From contig OZ243952.1 in the NCBI GenBank assembly GCA_965214615.1, positions 1,674,001 through 1,738,000 on the forward strand: DNA of 64,000 nt, given 5' to 3'. This document shows positions 53,017 through 63,900 of the stretch, piece by piece (the first letter of the stretch is position 1; every line of letters starts with the position of its first letter). The position numbers and the translations under genes are program-made. This stretch comes from CBDAUN01 sp965214615 (GTDB taxonomy: Bacteria; Pseudomonadota; Gammaproteobacteria; Arenicellales; JAJDZL01). The notes under the pieces were generated by a model. It was not told the origin of the DNA. It did no database searches and saw nothing but the letters and a program-made list of their open reading frames with translations.

Positions 53017-53032
53017 GCAAAGGAGTTGACCC

Positions 53033-53599
53033 ATGGAAGTGATTCTGCTTGAAAAAATCGTCAAGCTCGGCGATTTGGGCGATACGGTTTCCGTCAAGCC
53101 CGGATATGCGAGAAACTACCTTTTGCCTCAAAAAAAGGCGGTTCGCGCCACCGCAGCCGCCCAAGAGGAGGTTGACAGGAGAAAGGCCAAGCTGCTGCTT
53201 GAGGAAAAAGAGCGGCTCGATGTGGCCGAGGCGCGTGCCGAAGCGGCTATAAGGAGTTTGAAGTTCACCCGGAGCGTGATCGACGCCGAGGGAAGGCTGT
53301 TCGGCTCGGTCACGACGACGGACATCGTAGAGGCCGCAGCGCAGCAGGACTGCGAATTGCTGCGCTCTGAAATTGCGCTGGCTGACGGAACCATCAAAAA
53401 CATCGGGAACTTCATTGCTACCGTCCGGGTTCATCCGCAGGTTGAATTTGAATTGCAAATCGAAGTCGAGGCGGAAAACCCGGAGGTGCTCGAAGCTGCG
53501 CCGTCTGAGGAACCGGAAGCGGCGGCTTCGGACGAGGATTCACAGGACAGCGGTGACGGCGATAGCGAGGCGGCGCAAACGCAAGAGAATCAGGAATAG
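53033..53599 (+). CDS. rplI: 50S ribosomal protein L9 with acidic C-terminal tail
   Basis: Large-subunit protein that helps keep the reading frame. The 188 residues have the N-terminal domain MEVILLEKIVKLGDLGDTVSVKPGYARNYLLPQKKAV, a long helix with K/E pattern (EEVDRRKAKLLLEEKERLD) and the C-terminal domain RSVIDAEGRLFGSVTTTDI. E. coli L9 has 149 residues. Here a Glu/Ala/Asp/Ser-rich tail runs from about residue 146 to the end (SEEPEAAASDEDSQDSGDGDSE). S6 in the same operon has a similar addition. It is 16 bases after rpsR. Confidence 0.96.
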   Translation: MEVILLEKIVKLGDLGDTVSVKPGYARNYLLPQKKAVRATAAAQEEVDRRKAKLLLEEKERLDVAEARAEAAIRSLKFTRSVIDAEGRLFGSVTTTDIVEAAAQQDCELLRSEIALADGTIKNIGNFIATVRVHPQVEFELQIEVEAENPEVLEAAPSEEPEAAASDEDSQDSGDGDSEAAQTQENQE

Positions 53600-53602
53600 G
53601 CA

Positions 53603-55021
53603 GTGAAATCTGTCAGTAGGAAGATACTGGATAAGCCGGACGCAGCGGATGGCGCCCCTTTGCCGCCGTCGGATGTGCACTCCGAGCAAGCTGTTATCGG
53701 TTCAATACTGCTCGACAATGATCAGTTTGAGAAGGTGTCCTCGATGCTTCGGCCGGAGGATTTCTATGTTCCTGCCCATCAGATTATCTACGGCGCGATT
53801 GCCAGCCTGATTGCCAGTCGCAACGCAGCCGACATTGTCACGGTTTCAAAATGGCTGCTCGACGCCAAGAAACTGGAAGATATCGGCGGACACGGCTATA
53901 TTGCGGCCCTTTGCGCGGAAACCCCTCATGCGGTGCACGTCGAAAGCTATGGACGGGTCGTGCGCGATGAGGCTATATTGCGCAATTTGGCAAAATGCGC
54001 CCAGGAAATTCAGCGAAATGTCTATAACCGCGAGGGGCTGAGCGCGGTTGAAATTCTGTCTAATGCGCAGCAGCGGATTTTTGAGCTGAGCAAGGTGCAC
54101 AGCAAATCAGCCGGTCTGGTGCATGTCGGCAAGTCGGCGGCCGAAGCGCTGGAACAAATCGCCAAGGTGCATGAGATGGGGCCTGACAGCCTGGTGGGAG
54201 TTCCGACAGGATTCACAGATCTGGACGACATCACTTCCGGGCTTCAGCGGTCGAATCTAATCATCATCGCCGGACGGCCGAGCATGGGCAAGACTACGCT
54301 TGCGATGAACATCGCAGAATTTGCCGCGGTGAAGGAAAAAATGACGGTGGCCTTTTTCAGCCTGGAAATGTCCGACGTCGAGTTGACGATGCGAATGCTG
54401 TCATCATTGAGCAGCATCGACTCAAAGCGCATCCGCGACGGGAATCTGGGAGAAAGCAAGCGCGAAACCATGGAAAACTGGGAGCAGCTTACCGCTGCGG
54501 TGCAGATGCTCGAAGAGGCTCCGGTCTATATCGACTCGACAACCGACATCTCTCCGGTCGAGATTGTTGCCAGATCAAGGCGGCTCAAGCACGAAGTCGG
54601 ACTGGACATGGTCATTATCGACTACCTGCAGATGCTCCAGGTTCACGACATGGATTCGAATCGGGCGACGGAGCTGGCAAACATAACCCGCAGTCTTAAG
54701 AACCTCGCCAGAGAGCTCGATGTGCCGGTGATTGCGTTGTCGCAGCTCAACCGCAACGTCGAAACCCGTCCGAATAAGCGTCCGATGCTTGCTGACTTGC
54801 GCGAATCGGGCGCAATCGAGCAGGATGCGGACGTGATTCTGTTCATTTACCGCGAAGAGGCGTACGATCCGCAGACAGAAGATTATGGCACTGCGGAAAT
54901 CAACGTGGCGAAACACCGAAACGGTGAAACCAGAAAGTTCAAGCTGACCTTTCTCAGTCAATACACCCGGTTCAACGATCATGCGAATGAGGACCAGGTT
55001 TGGAAGGGTGCTCAATCGTGA
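53603..55021 (+). CDS. dnaB: Replicative DNA helicase DnaB
   Basis: Hexameric ring helicase of the replication fork, 472 residues (E. coli 471). The N-terminal domain has LPPSDVHSEQAVIGSILLDND. The RecA-like motor has Walker A IIAGRPSMGKTTLAMNIAE (about residue 230), FFSLEMSDVELTMRMLS and IIDYLQMLQVH (Walker B region). The C-terminal LSQLNRNVETRPNKRPMLADLRESGAIEQDADVILFIYRE (in pieces) holds the arginine finger region. It starts with GTG three bases after rplI, completing the rpsF-rpsR-rplI-dnaB-alr order. There is no intein. Confidence 0.97.
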   Translation: MKSVSRKILDKPDAADGAPLPPSDVHSEQAVIGSILLDNDQFEKVSSMLRPEDFYVPAHQIIYGAIASLIASRNAADIVTVSKWLLDAKKLEDIGGHGYIAALCAETPHAVHVESYGRVVRDEAILRNLAKCAQEIQRNVYNREGLSAVEILSNAQQRIFELSKVHSKSAGLVHVGKSAAEALEQIAKVHEMGPDSLVGVPTGFTDLDDITSGLQRSNLIIIAGRPSMGKTTLAMNIAEFAAVKEKMTVAFFSLEMSDVELTMRMLSSLSSIDSKRIRDGNLGESKRETMENWEQLTAAVQMLEEAPVYIDSTTDISPVEIVARSRRLKHEVGLDMVIIDYLQMLQVHDMDSNRATELANITRSLKNLARELDVPVIALSQLNRNVETRPNKRPMLADLRESGAIEQDADVILFIYREEAYDPQTEDYGTAEINVAKHRNGETRKFKLTFLSQYTRFNDHANEDQVWKGAQS

Positions 55022-55095
55022 CGCGGCGGAGTCAAAGTGATTGGCTGCGTGAACTCTGAACCCGGACACGCAGCATCGGAATATAAATCAGCACC

Positions 55096-56172
55096 ATGCG
55101 TGTGCACGGCACTGTAAATCTCGCCGCGCTGCGTCACAACATCGGGGTGGTGCGCCGATTGGCCCCGTACGCCAACCGAATGGCCGTAGTCAAGGCGAAT
55201 GCATACGGGCACGGAGCGGTGCGGGTCGCCAAAGCGCTTGAACCGCATGTACACGGATTTGGTGTTGCCACTGTGGATGAGGCTGTCGATTTGAGAGAAT
55301 CAGGACTGGCCGCTCCGATTTGCGTTCTTTCGGGGTTCAGCGAATCGTCCCATGTGTCCGTGCTTGCCGATTTCGGCCTGGATGCGGCTGTCTACTGCGA
55401 TGATCAGATCAAGATTCTGGGGTCCTGCCGCAGCCAATCTCCGATCACGGCGTGGCTGAAAATCAATACCGGCATGAATCGGCTCGGATTTGCGCCGGAG
55501 CGCGTTGCGCCGGCGGTCTCGAAACTGCTTGGATTGCCAGGTGTGGGGCGGATTCGGCTGATGTCGCATTTCGCCAGCGCAGATCAGCGCGATTCAGACT
55601 CGGCGCCAAGGCAACTCGAATTGTTTCTTCAAGTCGCTCGCAAATTCGAGTTCGAACGCACCATTGCCAACTCTGCCGCCTTAATCCGCATGCCCGAAAG
55701 CTGCCTGGAGTGGGTGCGTCCCGGAATCATGCTGTACGGCGCATCTCCGTTTGCGAATACTGCGGCGGCTGAATTGGATTTACGTCCTGCGATGGATCTG
55801 TTTGCCCCGATTATTGCGATCAACCGCGTCCGCCAAGGCGATGCCGTAGGCTACGGCGGCGAATGGGTCAGCCCGGGAGATGCGCGAATTGGAATTGTCG
55901 CATGCGGCTACGGAGACGGCTACCCCAGGAGCGCTTCGCATGGCGGATCGGTTCTGATAGATGACCGTCGCGTTTCGATAGTGGGCACGATATCCATGGA
56001 CACCCTTGCCGTAGACCTAAGCAGACATCCCGATGTCGCTGTCGGCACCCGGGTCAAGCTTTTCGGCGAAGGCCTGCCGATTGATGAGATAGCCCGGGCC
56101 GCCGGAACAATCCCCTATGAGCTTCTCACGTCAATCGCGGGACGTTCGCCCGTGACTGAGTCGACAGGGTAG
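55096..56172 (+). CDS. alr: Alanine racemase
   Basis: PLP enzyme supplying D-alanine for peptidoglycan, 358 residues (E. coli 359). The PLP lysine is in MAVVKANAYGHGAVRVA (about residue 35). ITAWLKINTGMNRLGF and GEWVSPGDARIGIVACGYGDGYPRSAS hold the conserved PLP and catalytic Tyr region. The C-terminal end is VGTRVKLFGEGLPIDEIARAAGTIPYELLTSI (in pieces), as usual. It is 74 bases after dnaB and convergent with dapD. Confidence 0.95.
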   Translation: MRVHGTVNLAALRHNIGVVRRLAPYANRMAVVKANAYGHGAVRVAKALEPHVHGFGVATVDEAVDLRESGLAAPICVLSGFSESSHVSVLADFGLDAAVYCDDQIKILGSCRSQSPITAWLKINTGMNRLGFAPERVAPAVSKLLGLPGVGRIRLMSHFASADQRDSDSAPRQLELFLQVARKFEFERTIANSAALIRMPESCLEWVRPGIMLYGASPFANTAAAELDLRPAMDLFAPIIAINRVRQGDAVGYGGEWVSPGDARIGIVACGYGDGYPRSASHGGSVLIDDRRVSIVGTISMDTLAVDLSRHPDVAVGTRVKLFGEGLPIDEIARAAGTIPYELLTSIAGRSPVTESTG

Positions 56173-56190
56173 AAATAATACGCCTTCAGG

Positions 56191-57009
56191 TCAGACTCTA
56201 AGCAGTTCGTTCAAAGCAGTCTTGCGGCGCGTTCTGTCGTCCACATTCTTGACGATGACGGCGCAATACAGACTGTGAGATCCATCGTCTGCGGGCAGAT
56301 TCCCCGACACTACGACAGATCCGGGCGGCACATGGCCGTAGCTCGTCTTTCCGGTGGAGCGATCGTAGATTTTTGTACTCTGTCCGATGTAGACGCCCAT
56401 CGATATGACGGAACCGGCTCCGACAACGACGCCTTCGACGATCTCGCTGCGTGCACCGATAAAGCAATCGTCTTCGATTACTGTGGGCGATGCCTGCAGA
56501 GGTTCGAGTACGCCCCCGATCCCGACGCCGCCGGACAGGTGGACGTTTTTGCCGATTTGCGCGCACGATCCGACGGTCGCCCAGGTATCAACCATTGTCC
56601 CGTCGTCCACGAATGCGCCGATATTGACATAGCTTGGCATCAGAACAACGTCGCGGCCGATGTAGGCGCCTTGGCGCACCGTGGCCGGGGGCACGACCCG
56701 GAATCCGCCAGACGCAAAGTCGTTTTCGCCGTAGTCGCTGAACTTGGTGTCCACCTTGTCATAGAATGTCGAGAATCGGTCTCGAATGACCGTGTTGTCC
56801 TTGATCCGAAATGACAGCAGAACCGCTTTTTTCACCCACTGCGTAGCTGTCCATTCACCGTCAATTTTTTCTGCCGCCCTGAGTGCCCCCCGATTGAGTG
56901 CATCCAGAGTCTCGGCGACAGCCTTTCTGATTTCCTCGGGGCAGTTTTCCGGGCTGAGTTCGGTTCGGGTTTCAAACGCCTGTTCTATGATGCTTTGCAA
57001 TTGTTCCAT
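56191..57009 (-). CDS. dapD: 2,3,4,5-tetrahydropyridine-2,6-dicarboxylate N-succinyltransferase
   Basis: Left-handed beta-helix transferase of the lysine/diaminopimelate pathway, needed for peptidoglycan. It is 272 residues from the ATG at 57009. A GTG at 57018 would overlap glnD. Hexapeptide repeats cover the middle, for example AYIGRDVVLMPSYVNIGAFVDDGTMVDTWATVGSCAQIGKNVHLSGGVGIGGVLEP (in pieces). The C-terminal region has VIKKNVDDRTRRKTALNELLR-like closing. E. coli DapD is 274. It follows glnD directly, the standard map-glnD-dapD order. Confidence 0.95.
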   Translation of the reverse strand: MEQLQSIIEQAFETRTELSPENCPEEIRKAVAETLDALNRGALRAAEKIDGEWTATQWVKKAVLLSFRIKDNTVIRDRFSTFYDKVDTKFSDYGENDFASGGFRVVPPATVRQGAYIGRDVVLMPSYVNIGAFVDDGTMVDTWATVGSCAQIGKNVHLSGGVGIGGVLEPLQASPTVIEDDCFIGARSEIVEGVVVGAGSVISMGVYIGQSTKIYDRSTGKTSYGHVPPGSVVVSGNLPADDGSHSLYCAVIVKNVDDRTRRKTALNELLRV

Positions 57010-57014
57010 TGACG

Positions 57015-59639
57015 TCACGCTGATTGAGTTTGCATTTCGACAGATTCGTGCAGCAGGCCGCGAATTGTGCTTGTCAATTCCTGCTGCAGCTGGAGGTTGG
57101 TTATCGGGTTGTCATCGCGGTCTACGATGAAAAATATGTCTTCGGCTCGAGCGCCGCTGGTTGTAATTTTAGCCGACAGCAGCCTAATTCGGAAATCCAG
57201 CAAGGTGCGGGCTACAAGATACAGCATCCCGGGACGGTCGGAGGCGGAGACTTCCATCATGGTGTACTCCTTGGCAGGCGACTGGGTGAATGTGACTGTT
57301 GTCGGGATGGCTACGTGGCGTGCAGCCCGGCTGCGGGTCACCGTTGGCGGCGTGTGTTCGAGCTGTCTGAGGATGATGGATTTGCGGATGTCGTTTTCAA
57401 GTTCCTGCAGATTGCGCGCCGACGCCCACTGAATCGCTTCCGGACTGAGGATTACGAATGTAAACGCGATCAAGCCGATGCTAAGAGGATGTATGCGCGC
57501 TTCGACGACATTCAGGCTGCGACGATCGAGCACGCTGGTGATAATTGTGAACAGGTCTTCAAAAGCTGGCGCCACTACGATGTTCTGTACGACTTTGATC
57601 GCGGGATGCTTTCGGCATCCGACCACAGGCAGGTCGACAATTCCGGCACTGCTTGCCATCTGTGCATGCCAGGCGATAGTATCGGCATCGTGGCATAGGA
57701 AATAGTCGTCGTCAAGATGGCTCCAGAATCGCTTTGCGCCGCTGGCGATGCTTGTCGAATTACCAAGTGCCGCTCGGGCGTCGGATCGAATTTCGTTGAT
57801 TCGCAGTTCCACGTCTTCGTTCAGCGGCGAGTCGATGAGCAATGCCCTGGAAGTGGCTAAGAGCGCATGCTCCAGCATTTTGCCTTTCCAGTCGTTCCAA
57901 ATGCTAGGGCCGGTACCGCGCATGTCGGCTACAGTGAGCAGGTACAGGTTGTCTAGATGTTCCTGATCTCCCACTTTGGCTGCGAATCGCGATATGACCT
58001 CTGAATCATTCAGATCTTCGCGCTGGCTGGTAAAGCTCATGGCCAGGTGATGCCTGACCAGCCACGACACGAAGTGTGCGTCGTATTCGCTCATGCCTAC
58101 GCGCTTGCAGAACTTGTAGCTTTGCGTTTCTCCGAGAACCGAATGGTCGCCGCCTTGTCCTTTTGAAAGATCATGAAACAGGCCGGCGATATAAAGCCGT
58201 TCAGGCTTAACGATTCGTTTCATGATCGAATGGGCGAGCGGAAACTGGTCTTCGCTCTCGGGCTGATTGAACTCGACCAGATTTCGTACTACGAAAAGGG
58301 AGTGCGCGTCAACGGTATAGACGTGAAATAGATCGTACTGCAGCTGCCCGACGACTCGTCCGAATTCGGGGATTAGTGCTCCAAGCAATCCGATATCATT
58401 CATTTTATCAAGAACTTCTGGCAATTTGTTCAAGTTTCTCATGATCCGCATCAGAGGTTCGGATGCGCGCGGATTCGAAGCAAACTGCTGTCTTATCAGG
58501 TCGCGCGACGCGCGTATCTTTCGCAGCGCTGAAGCGCGAATGCCTTTTGCACCCCGTTCGGTTTGCAGCAGCGAAAAGATGTCGATAAGAATTTCCGGTT
58601 GCTGCTCGATCTGTTCCGGAGCGGCGAAATCCAAATATCCGTCTACGGCGTTAAAGTGCTTGCCGACGGGCTTGACACGGCTTTTCGGCCGGGCGAGAAT
58701 TGTCTCATCGAAGTGCTGCAGCATCATGGTGTTCAAATGACGCACTTCCTTGGCCGTGCGAAAGTATTCTTTCATCAGTTTTTCGACTGCCTTGTTGTGA
58801 TCGTCGACGTAGCCGAATTGCCTTGCAAGCTGGATTTGATGGGAAAACAGCAATCGGTCTTCGCGTCTTCCCAAGCTAAAGTGCAAGGAATTGCGCAGAT
58901 TCCAAAGAAAGTTGCGGCTTTTGATCAGCGTCTGGTATTCCTCTTCGCTCAGAAATTCGCGGCGCACCAGGTCATGAAGGCTGCGGCTCTCGAAGTAGCG
59001 CATCGCCACCCAACTGATCATGTGGATGTCGCGAAGCCCTCCGGGCCCCTCCTTGATATTGGGCTCTAGATTGTATGCAGTGTCCGCATACCTGTGATGG
59101 CGAAGTTCCTGCTCCTTGAGCTTAGAGGCGTAGAACTTACGTGCCGGCCAGATGCGTGATTTTCGAAGTTTTCTTTCGAATTCGTCGAACAGTGATCGGT
59201 CGCCTGCGCAGTAGCGCGCTTCCAGCAGGTTGGTGACAACAGTCACATCTCCGCGTGCCTGCCTGATGCAGTCGCTCAGGGTTCTGACACTGTGCCCGAC
59301 TTCAAGTCCGACATCCCAAAGGAAGCGTACAAACGGTTCAAGTGCGCTGTTTACTGCCTTGTTGCCGGTGGTGCTCAGCAGCACCATGATGTCGATGTCG
59401 GAATAGGGGTTCAATTCTTCCCGTCCGTAGCCTCCCACGGCGACAATCGCTGCCGGCGCAGTTTCAAGGTTGCCGGGCAACAGGGCATTCCATGCGTCTT
59501 GGACAATGCCGTCGATCATGCCAACGCGGTACGACACAACTTGATCTGCGGGAGTCCGTTTGTCGTGCATCGTGCGCATTCGGTCCATTCCGTCGGACAC
59601 GCGCTGGCGGAAGTGCGAAATGTCAATATCGGAATTCAT
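57015..59639 (-). CDS. glnD: PII uridylyltransferase / uridylyl-removing enzyme
   Basis: Nitrogen sensor that modifies PII proteins according to glutamine, 874 residues (E. coli 890). The nucleotidyltransferase domain has AAIVAVGGYGREELNPYSDIDIMVLL (about residue 70). The linker and HD domain show LFHDLSKGQGGDHSVLGE (about residue 485) with the His-Asp pair. Two ACT domains close the protein, the last with ASDRPGMLYLVARTLLDFRIRLLSAKITTSGARAEDIFFIVD (in pieces). The stop overlaps the dapD start region. It is downstream of map, so it belongs to the map-glnD-dapD unit. Confidence 0.95.
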   Translation of the reverse strand: MNSDIDISHFRQRVSDGMDRMRTMHDKRTPADQVVSYRVGMIDGIVQDAWNALLPGNLETAPAAIVAVGGYGREELNPYSDIDIMVLLSTTGNKAVNSALEPFVRFLWDVGLEVGHSVRTLSDCIRQARGDVTVVTNLLEARYCAGDRSLFDEFERKLRKSRIWPARKFYASKLKEQELRHHRYADTAYNLEPNIKEGPGGLRDIHMISWVAMRYFESRSLHDLVRREFLSEEEYQTLIKSRNFLWNLRNSLHFSLGRREDRLLFSHQIQLARQFGYVDDHNKAVEKLMKEYFRTAKEVRHLNTMMLQHFDETILARPKSRVKPVGKHFNAVDGYLDFAAPEQIEQQPEILIDIFSLLQTERGAKGIRASALRKIRASRDLIRQQFASNPRASEPLMRIMRNLNKLPEVLDKMNDIGLLGALIPEFGRVVGQLQYDLFHVYTVDAHSLFVVRNLVEFNQPESEDQFPLAHSIMKRIVKPERLYIAGLFHDLSKGQGGDHSVLGETQSYKFCKRVGMSEYDAHFVSWLVRHHLAMSFTSQREDLNDSEVISRFAAKVGDQEHLDNLYLLTVADMRGTGPSIWNDWKGKMLEHALLATSRALLIDSPLNEDVELRINEIRSDARAALGNSTSIASGAKRFWSHLDDDYFLCHDADTIAWHAQMASSAGIVDLPVVGCRKHPAIKVVQNIVVAPAFEDLFTIITSVLDRRSLNVVEARIHPLSIGLIAFTFVILSPEAIQWASARNLQELENDIRKSIILRQLEHTPPTVTRSRAARHVAIPTTVTFTQSPAKEYTMMEVSASDRPGMLYLVARTLLDFRIRLLSAKITTSGARAEDIFFIVDRDDNPITNLQLQQELTSTIRGLLHESVEMQTQSA

Positions 59640-59721
59640 TGCAGGAGAATGTCGACTGGTGTGAATTGAAGTTCGTATCGCGAAACGGGCAGGCGTGTTC
59701 GGCTGCCGGATTCGACGCGGT

Positions 59722-60492
59722 TCAAATCGCCGGCTGAGTCGGAGACTGGGTTAGTACTTCGTAGCCGGTGTCGGTTACCAGGACGGTGTGCTCCCACTGA
59801 GCCGACAAGCTGCGATCCCTTGTTACGACAGTCCAGTTGTCGTCGAGCAGGCGAGTTTCCTTTTTTCCTGCATTTATCATAGGCTCCACGGTAATGGTCA
59901 TGCCTTGTTTGAGCTCAAGCGCGTTGCCGCTCGCATAGTGCAGCACTTGCGGGTCTTCGTGAAATTGGCGCCCGATTCCGTGTCCGCAGTACTCGCGCAC
60001 GACCGAATATCCGTGCGACTCGGCGTAGCGCTGTATCGCGCGTCCAAGGTCTCCTAATCGGGTGCCGGGGCGAATCGTACGGATGCCGACGGCCATGCTT
60101 TCAAAGCATATCTTGCACAGCCGCTTCGCCTTAATCGACACATCGCCGATAAAAAACATACGGCTCGTATCGCCGTGATAGCCGTCCTTGATCACCGTGA
60201 CATCGATGTTCACGATATCTCCGTCTTTCAATGCCCTTGATCCGGGAATGCCGTGGCAGACGACATTGTTGACCGAAGTGCAAATGGATTTTGGAAAGCC
60301 GCGGTAATTGAGCGGTGCGGGGATGGCACCCAGCTCATTGGTTATGAAGTCATGGCAAATGCGATCGAGTTCTTCGGTGGTGGTGCCAGCGGCAACGTGC
60401 GGCCCGATCATATCGAGAACGGATGCCGCAAGTGTACCGGCGACGCGCATTTTTTCGACTTCTTCAGTACTTTTGATTGTAATCGATGGCAT
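59722..60492 (-). CDS. map: Methionine aminopeptidase, type I
   Basis: Removes the N-terminal Met from new proteins, complementing deformylase. The 256 residues (E. coli 264) have all five metal ligands: Asp in VNIDVTVIKDGYHGDTSRMF (two Asp), His in YCGHGIGRQFHEDP, Glu in TITVEPMINAG, and Glu in SAQWEHTVLVTDTGYE. The ATG at 60492 is clear (MPSITIKSTEEVEKM). It is first in the map-glnD-dapD unit. In many genomes rpsB lies divergent on the other side, but here a 440-base gap and a surface-protein gene follow instead. Confidence 0.97.
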   Translation of the reverse strand: MPSITIKSTEEVEKMRVAGTLAASVLDMIGPHVAAGTTTEELDRICHDFITNELGAIPAPLNYRGFPKSICTSVNNVVCHGIPGSRALKDGDIVNIDVTVIKDGYHGDTSRMFFIGDVSIKAKRLCKICFESMAVGIRTIRPGTRLGDLGRAIQRYAESHGYSVVREYCGHGIGRQFHEDPQVLHYASGNALELKQGMTITVEPMINAGKKETRLLDDNWTVVTRDRSLSAQWEHTVLVTDTGYEVLTQSPTQPAI

Positions 60493-60930
60493 GGCGGTCG
60501 CTGATCATTCGACAAGGCAGAATATGCCAAATAATTTTAATTTCAGGGTGTGCCGCGCAACGGGTGACAGCAGCGTCAATATTATGCCGCACTCTTGCCT
60601 AAAGAAAGCGAGACTGTTGCAAAGCGAGCGTTTTCAATTCGAAGATGAGTCTGAAAACGGTGTCGGCAGGTCTGTGGCACAACGATTACGATCCATGCGT
60701 TGGCAGGCCGACCCGCTTAAGCTGGGCGGATGATTGTGTTGCCGGAGCCGGGCATGAACTGGTTCATGCCACGACCGTAAATTTATTCATGTGTCATTTG
60801 CGCGATCGGTTGCGCCGAACAGATCTGGTGGGTTCGATTGCGCATTCAGCGGCGATTCGCTATCCGTCTGCGCACATCCTGCCTTGCGGTCCTAGTGGAC
60901 TTCATTGCGGGTTCAGGATGCAAGCCGCCG
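60493..60930. other. Gap between map and the large surface-protein gene
   Basis: Open frames of up to about 140 codons cross this stretch and the edges of its neighbours, but none shows a recognisable protein. It holds the map promoter and the end of the surface-protein transcript. No T-run hairpin or RNA gene is seen. Confidence 0.4.
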
Positions 60931-63900
60931 CTACCAGCGCCACGTCGCCTCGACGCGTCCCGACACTTCGTCGGCGGACGAGTCTGCACCGCCTCGGACA
61001 TTCGACACGTAGGCGTCGAGGCTGAACCGTGGCGCGTTGCGGCTGTCGGGCTGCAGCCGGATGCCCAGCGCCTGGCTGCGCCCGTCACCGCCCCAGCGGC
61101 TGCGCAGATAGTGGCTGCGGACCAGCCCGCTGCGTCCGAACTCGACGCCGTAGGCGTATTCGGCGTTCCAGGCCGGATCGGTGTCCGTCTCGCGCCGGGT
61201 GGCCGGAAGGCCGGCCGATTCGTGCAGATAGCCGGCACTTTGTGCTGTGCCGGTGCTCACGCCCAGGGTTGCCGACGGGCCGGCCAGGGTGGCGCGGTCG
61301 CGGTCGTAGTCCATCGACATTGCGGCGCTGACTTCGGTGCGTCCGCTGACGCCGTGCAGCGCCAGCGCTCTGCCTTCGGCGCCAGCCCAGATCCTGTCCG
61401 AAACGCCCCAGCGCACCGATCCGCCAATGTCGATGCCGGTGCCGTCGTCGCCGACGCCCGCGTCACGGCGAAGCGCCGCATCCAGTTCGACCGCCATTGC
61501 CCGGCCGTCTGAAAGGGTCAGGCTGCGTCGCCCGCCGATGCCCAGGCGAAGCTGGCTTGCGTCGGCTTCAATGCGTTCGATCGCTGCGTTCTGTCTGGAT
61601 GTCGTGCGCGCAGCAAACGCGTCGGCGAATGCCGAAACACTGAATCCGCCCGCCGCGCCGGGCGCTGCCAGATCCCTGCTCGCGCCGGCGGCGATCATGC
61701 GCCAGTCAAGATCGGTTTCGATCTCGCCGGCCCCGTCGCGCGTGGTGTGAAGCCTGCCGCGTCCGAAGCCCAGCGCGCCCCAGGCCCTGAGCCCCTCGCC
61801 GATGTCGATACCCGCATAAGGCGTGACCGCGGTCAGGTGGGACTTGAAATCGACCTTGAGTCCGTTTTCGCCGACGTAGCCGCCGTCGGCCTCGGCGCGC
61901 GATACGGACGCCCCTGCAATCCATCCGGGGCGCCGCATCTCGGCGCCTGCGATTGCGCTCTTGAGTCTTCCGTCGACCGTGTCCGCGCCGTCGCGTCCGT
62001 CGAACTCGGCAGTTGATGCCTGTCCCCAGACCGACCCGCCGCGTGTTCCCGGACCGGTGCCCTTGATGCTGAACGAGGAGGTGCCGAACGCCTCGCGGTT
62101 GGAAAGATGACGAATTTCAGGTTCGTCGTCCATGGGATACATCAGTGAATCCGGATCGGCGCCGTAGCCGGTCCGGGCCGCGTATTCGCCGTTTCGGCCT
62201 GCGCCGGCCTCAAGCTGCATCGCCTGGCCGGCGATTGTGACGGTGTCCGGGCCGGGGCCGGCTTGCGACATCCGGTCGCGCACCGTATCGCGGATCTGCG
62301 AGGCGAGCGCGGCGCCGAAGCGGCCGATCCAGGTCTCGATGCCCTCGGCGGAACTCTCGCCTGCGTATACCCGCACACTTGCGCCCGGCGCCGAATCGTA
62401 GCCGCCGTCGCCGGACGGGTCGTGGCGGATGCGCGTGGACGATCCGGTTGCTCCGGCCGCTGTCACGGTCACTTCCAGCCCTTCGTTCCAGTTGACGGTG
62501 TTAAATGTCAGTACCGCGGGCGACACGGTCGCGACCCGCTCGTCGGCGGATGCGACGGCGACGGTCGCGGTGCCGTCCGGATCGCTGGTCAGGAATACCT
62601 TGTAGCTTTGCGTGCCTCCCGGTTCGGCGATTCGCACGGCCGATGTGGAAAGCCGGATGCCGGCGCGGTCGTCGTCGCGGATTGTACCGGTGCCGTCGAT
62701 TGTTGCGGCGGATCCGGCGAACTGCGCGCCGGTCGGATTCGACAGGCGGATGATCACTGTTTCGCCGTCGCCTTCGTCGATGTCGTCGCCGATGACTTTC
62801 ACGGCGATCGTATGGCGGCGCTCGCCGGGCGCGAATGTGAGCGTGCCGGCAGCGAGTGCGTCGTAGTCGTCGCGCGAAGCGGCGCTGCCTTCGAGCGAAT
62901 CGGCATAGTCCACTGTCACCGGGGCCGAAGCGGCGGCGCTGAGCGTCACATTCAACGCGATCGTCGCGGTGGTTCCGTCGCCGCCCTCGGCGACGCCCGG
63001 GCTGTCGATTGTGATCTGCGGCGCCCTCGGCGGCGTGATCGTTTCGTCGTCGTCGCGGACTGCGACGGTGGCCGAGGAGGGGGTTCCCGCCTCGTAGCCT
63101 GTACCGGTGTTGACCGTCACCGTCACGCTGCCGTGCGCCTCGTCGACGGTGTCACCGAGGGTGGCGACCTCGTAGGCTGCGGACGATGCGCCGGCCGCAA
63201 TCGTCACCCTCTTCGCGCCTATGTCGCCGGGAGCTGCGAACGCGCCGCTCTGGGCGACGGTCACATCGACTGTCAGCGCGGCGCCCGGAGCCGGGTCGGC
63301 ATTGAGGGTGAATCGCGCTGCCTCGCCCTCGGTCACCGCCGGTCCGGCCGTGATCGTGACGACGATGTTCTCTACGGCAAAGGTATTGTCATTGGTTCCC
63401 GCGGGCTCCGGGTTCGGGACAAGTGCGTTGGAGCTGGCATCCTCGATGTCATGACCGGAGTTAAAGCTCAGCGTCACTGTGGCATTGAGGCCGGCCAGGT
63501 TGCCGCCCGAGGCCTGGACATCGTACGTGGTGCCCGACACTGCCGTCACCGCAGGCGTGGCGGTGGTGTTTGAGACCTGGAAGTCCGACGCATCGACATT
63601 CACCACCGCCTCGTCGAATATCACCCGCCAGGTCAGGGTGTCGGCGCTGGTCGGCGAAGTCGTCGGCGACCGGCGCGTGATCGATACGACCTTCGGGGCG
63701 GTGGTGTCCGAAGACGACGGTGTCGCGGTTGCGGCCGCCGCATCGCCGTTGCCGGCGGCATTGACGGCTCGCAGCGCGAAGGCGTACTGGGTGCCGTTGG
63801 TCAGTCCGGTCACCGTCACGGTAGTCTCGTCGCCTGCGTCGATTCCGTCATCGGGTCCGTCTGCGACATCCGTCCAGCTACCCGCCGTGACGCCCGAGCC

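Noticed and set aside
62263..63573. Long plus-strand frame of 436 codons inside the surface-protein gene
   Set aside because: It lies antisense to a clearly coding, GC-rich, repeat-bearing gene. Its product is a Gly/Arg/Asp/Val-rich mirror of it with no domain.
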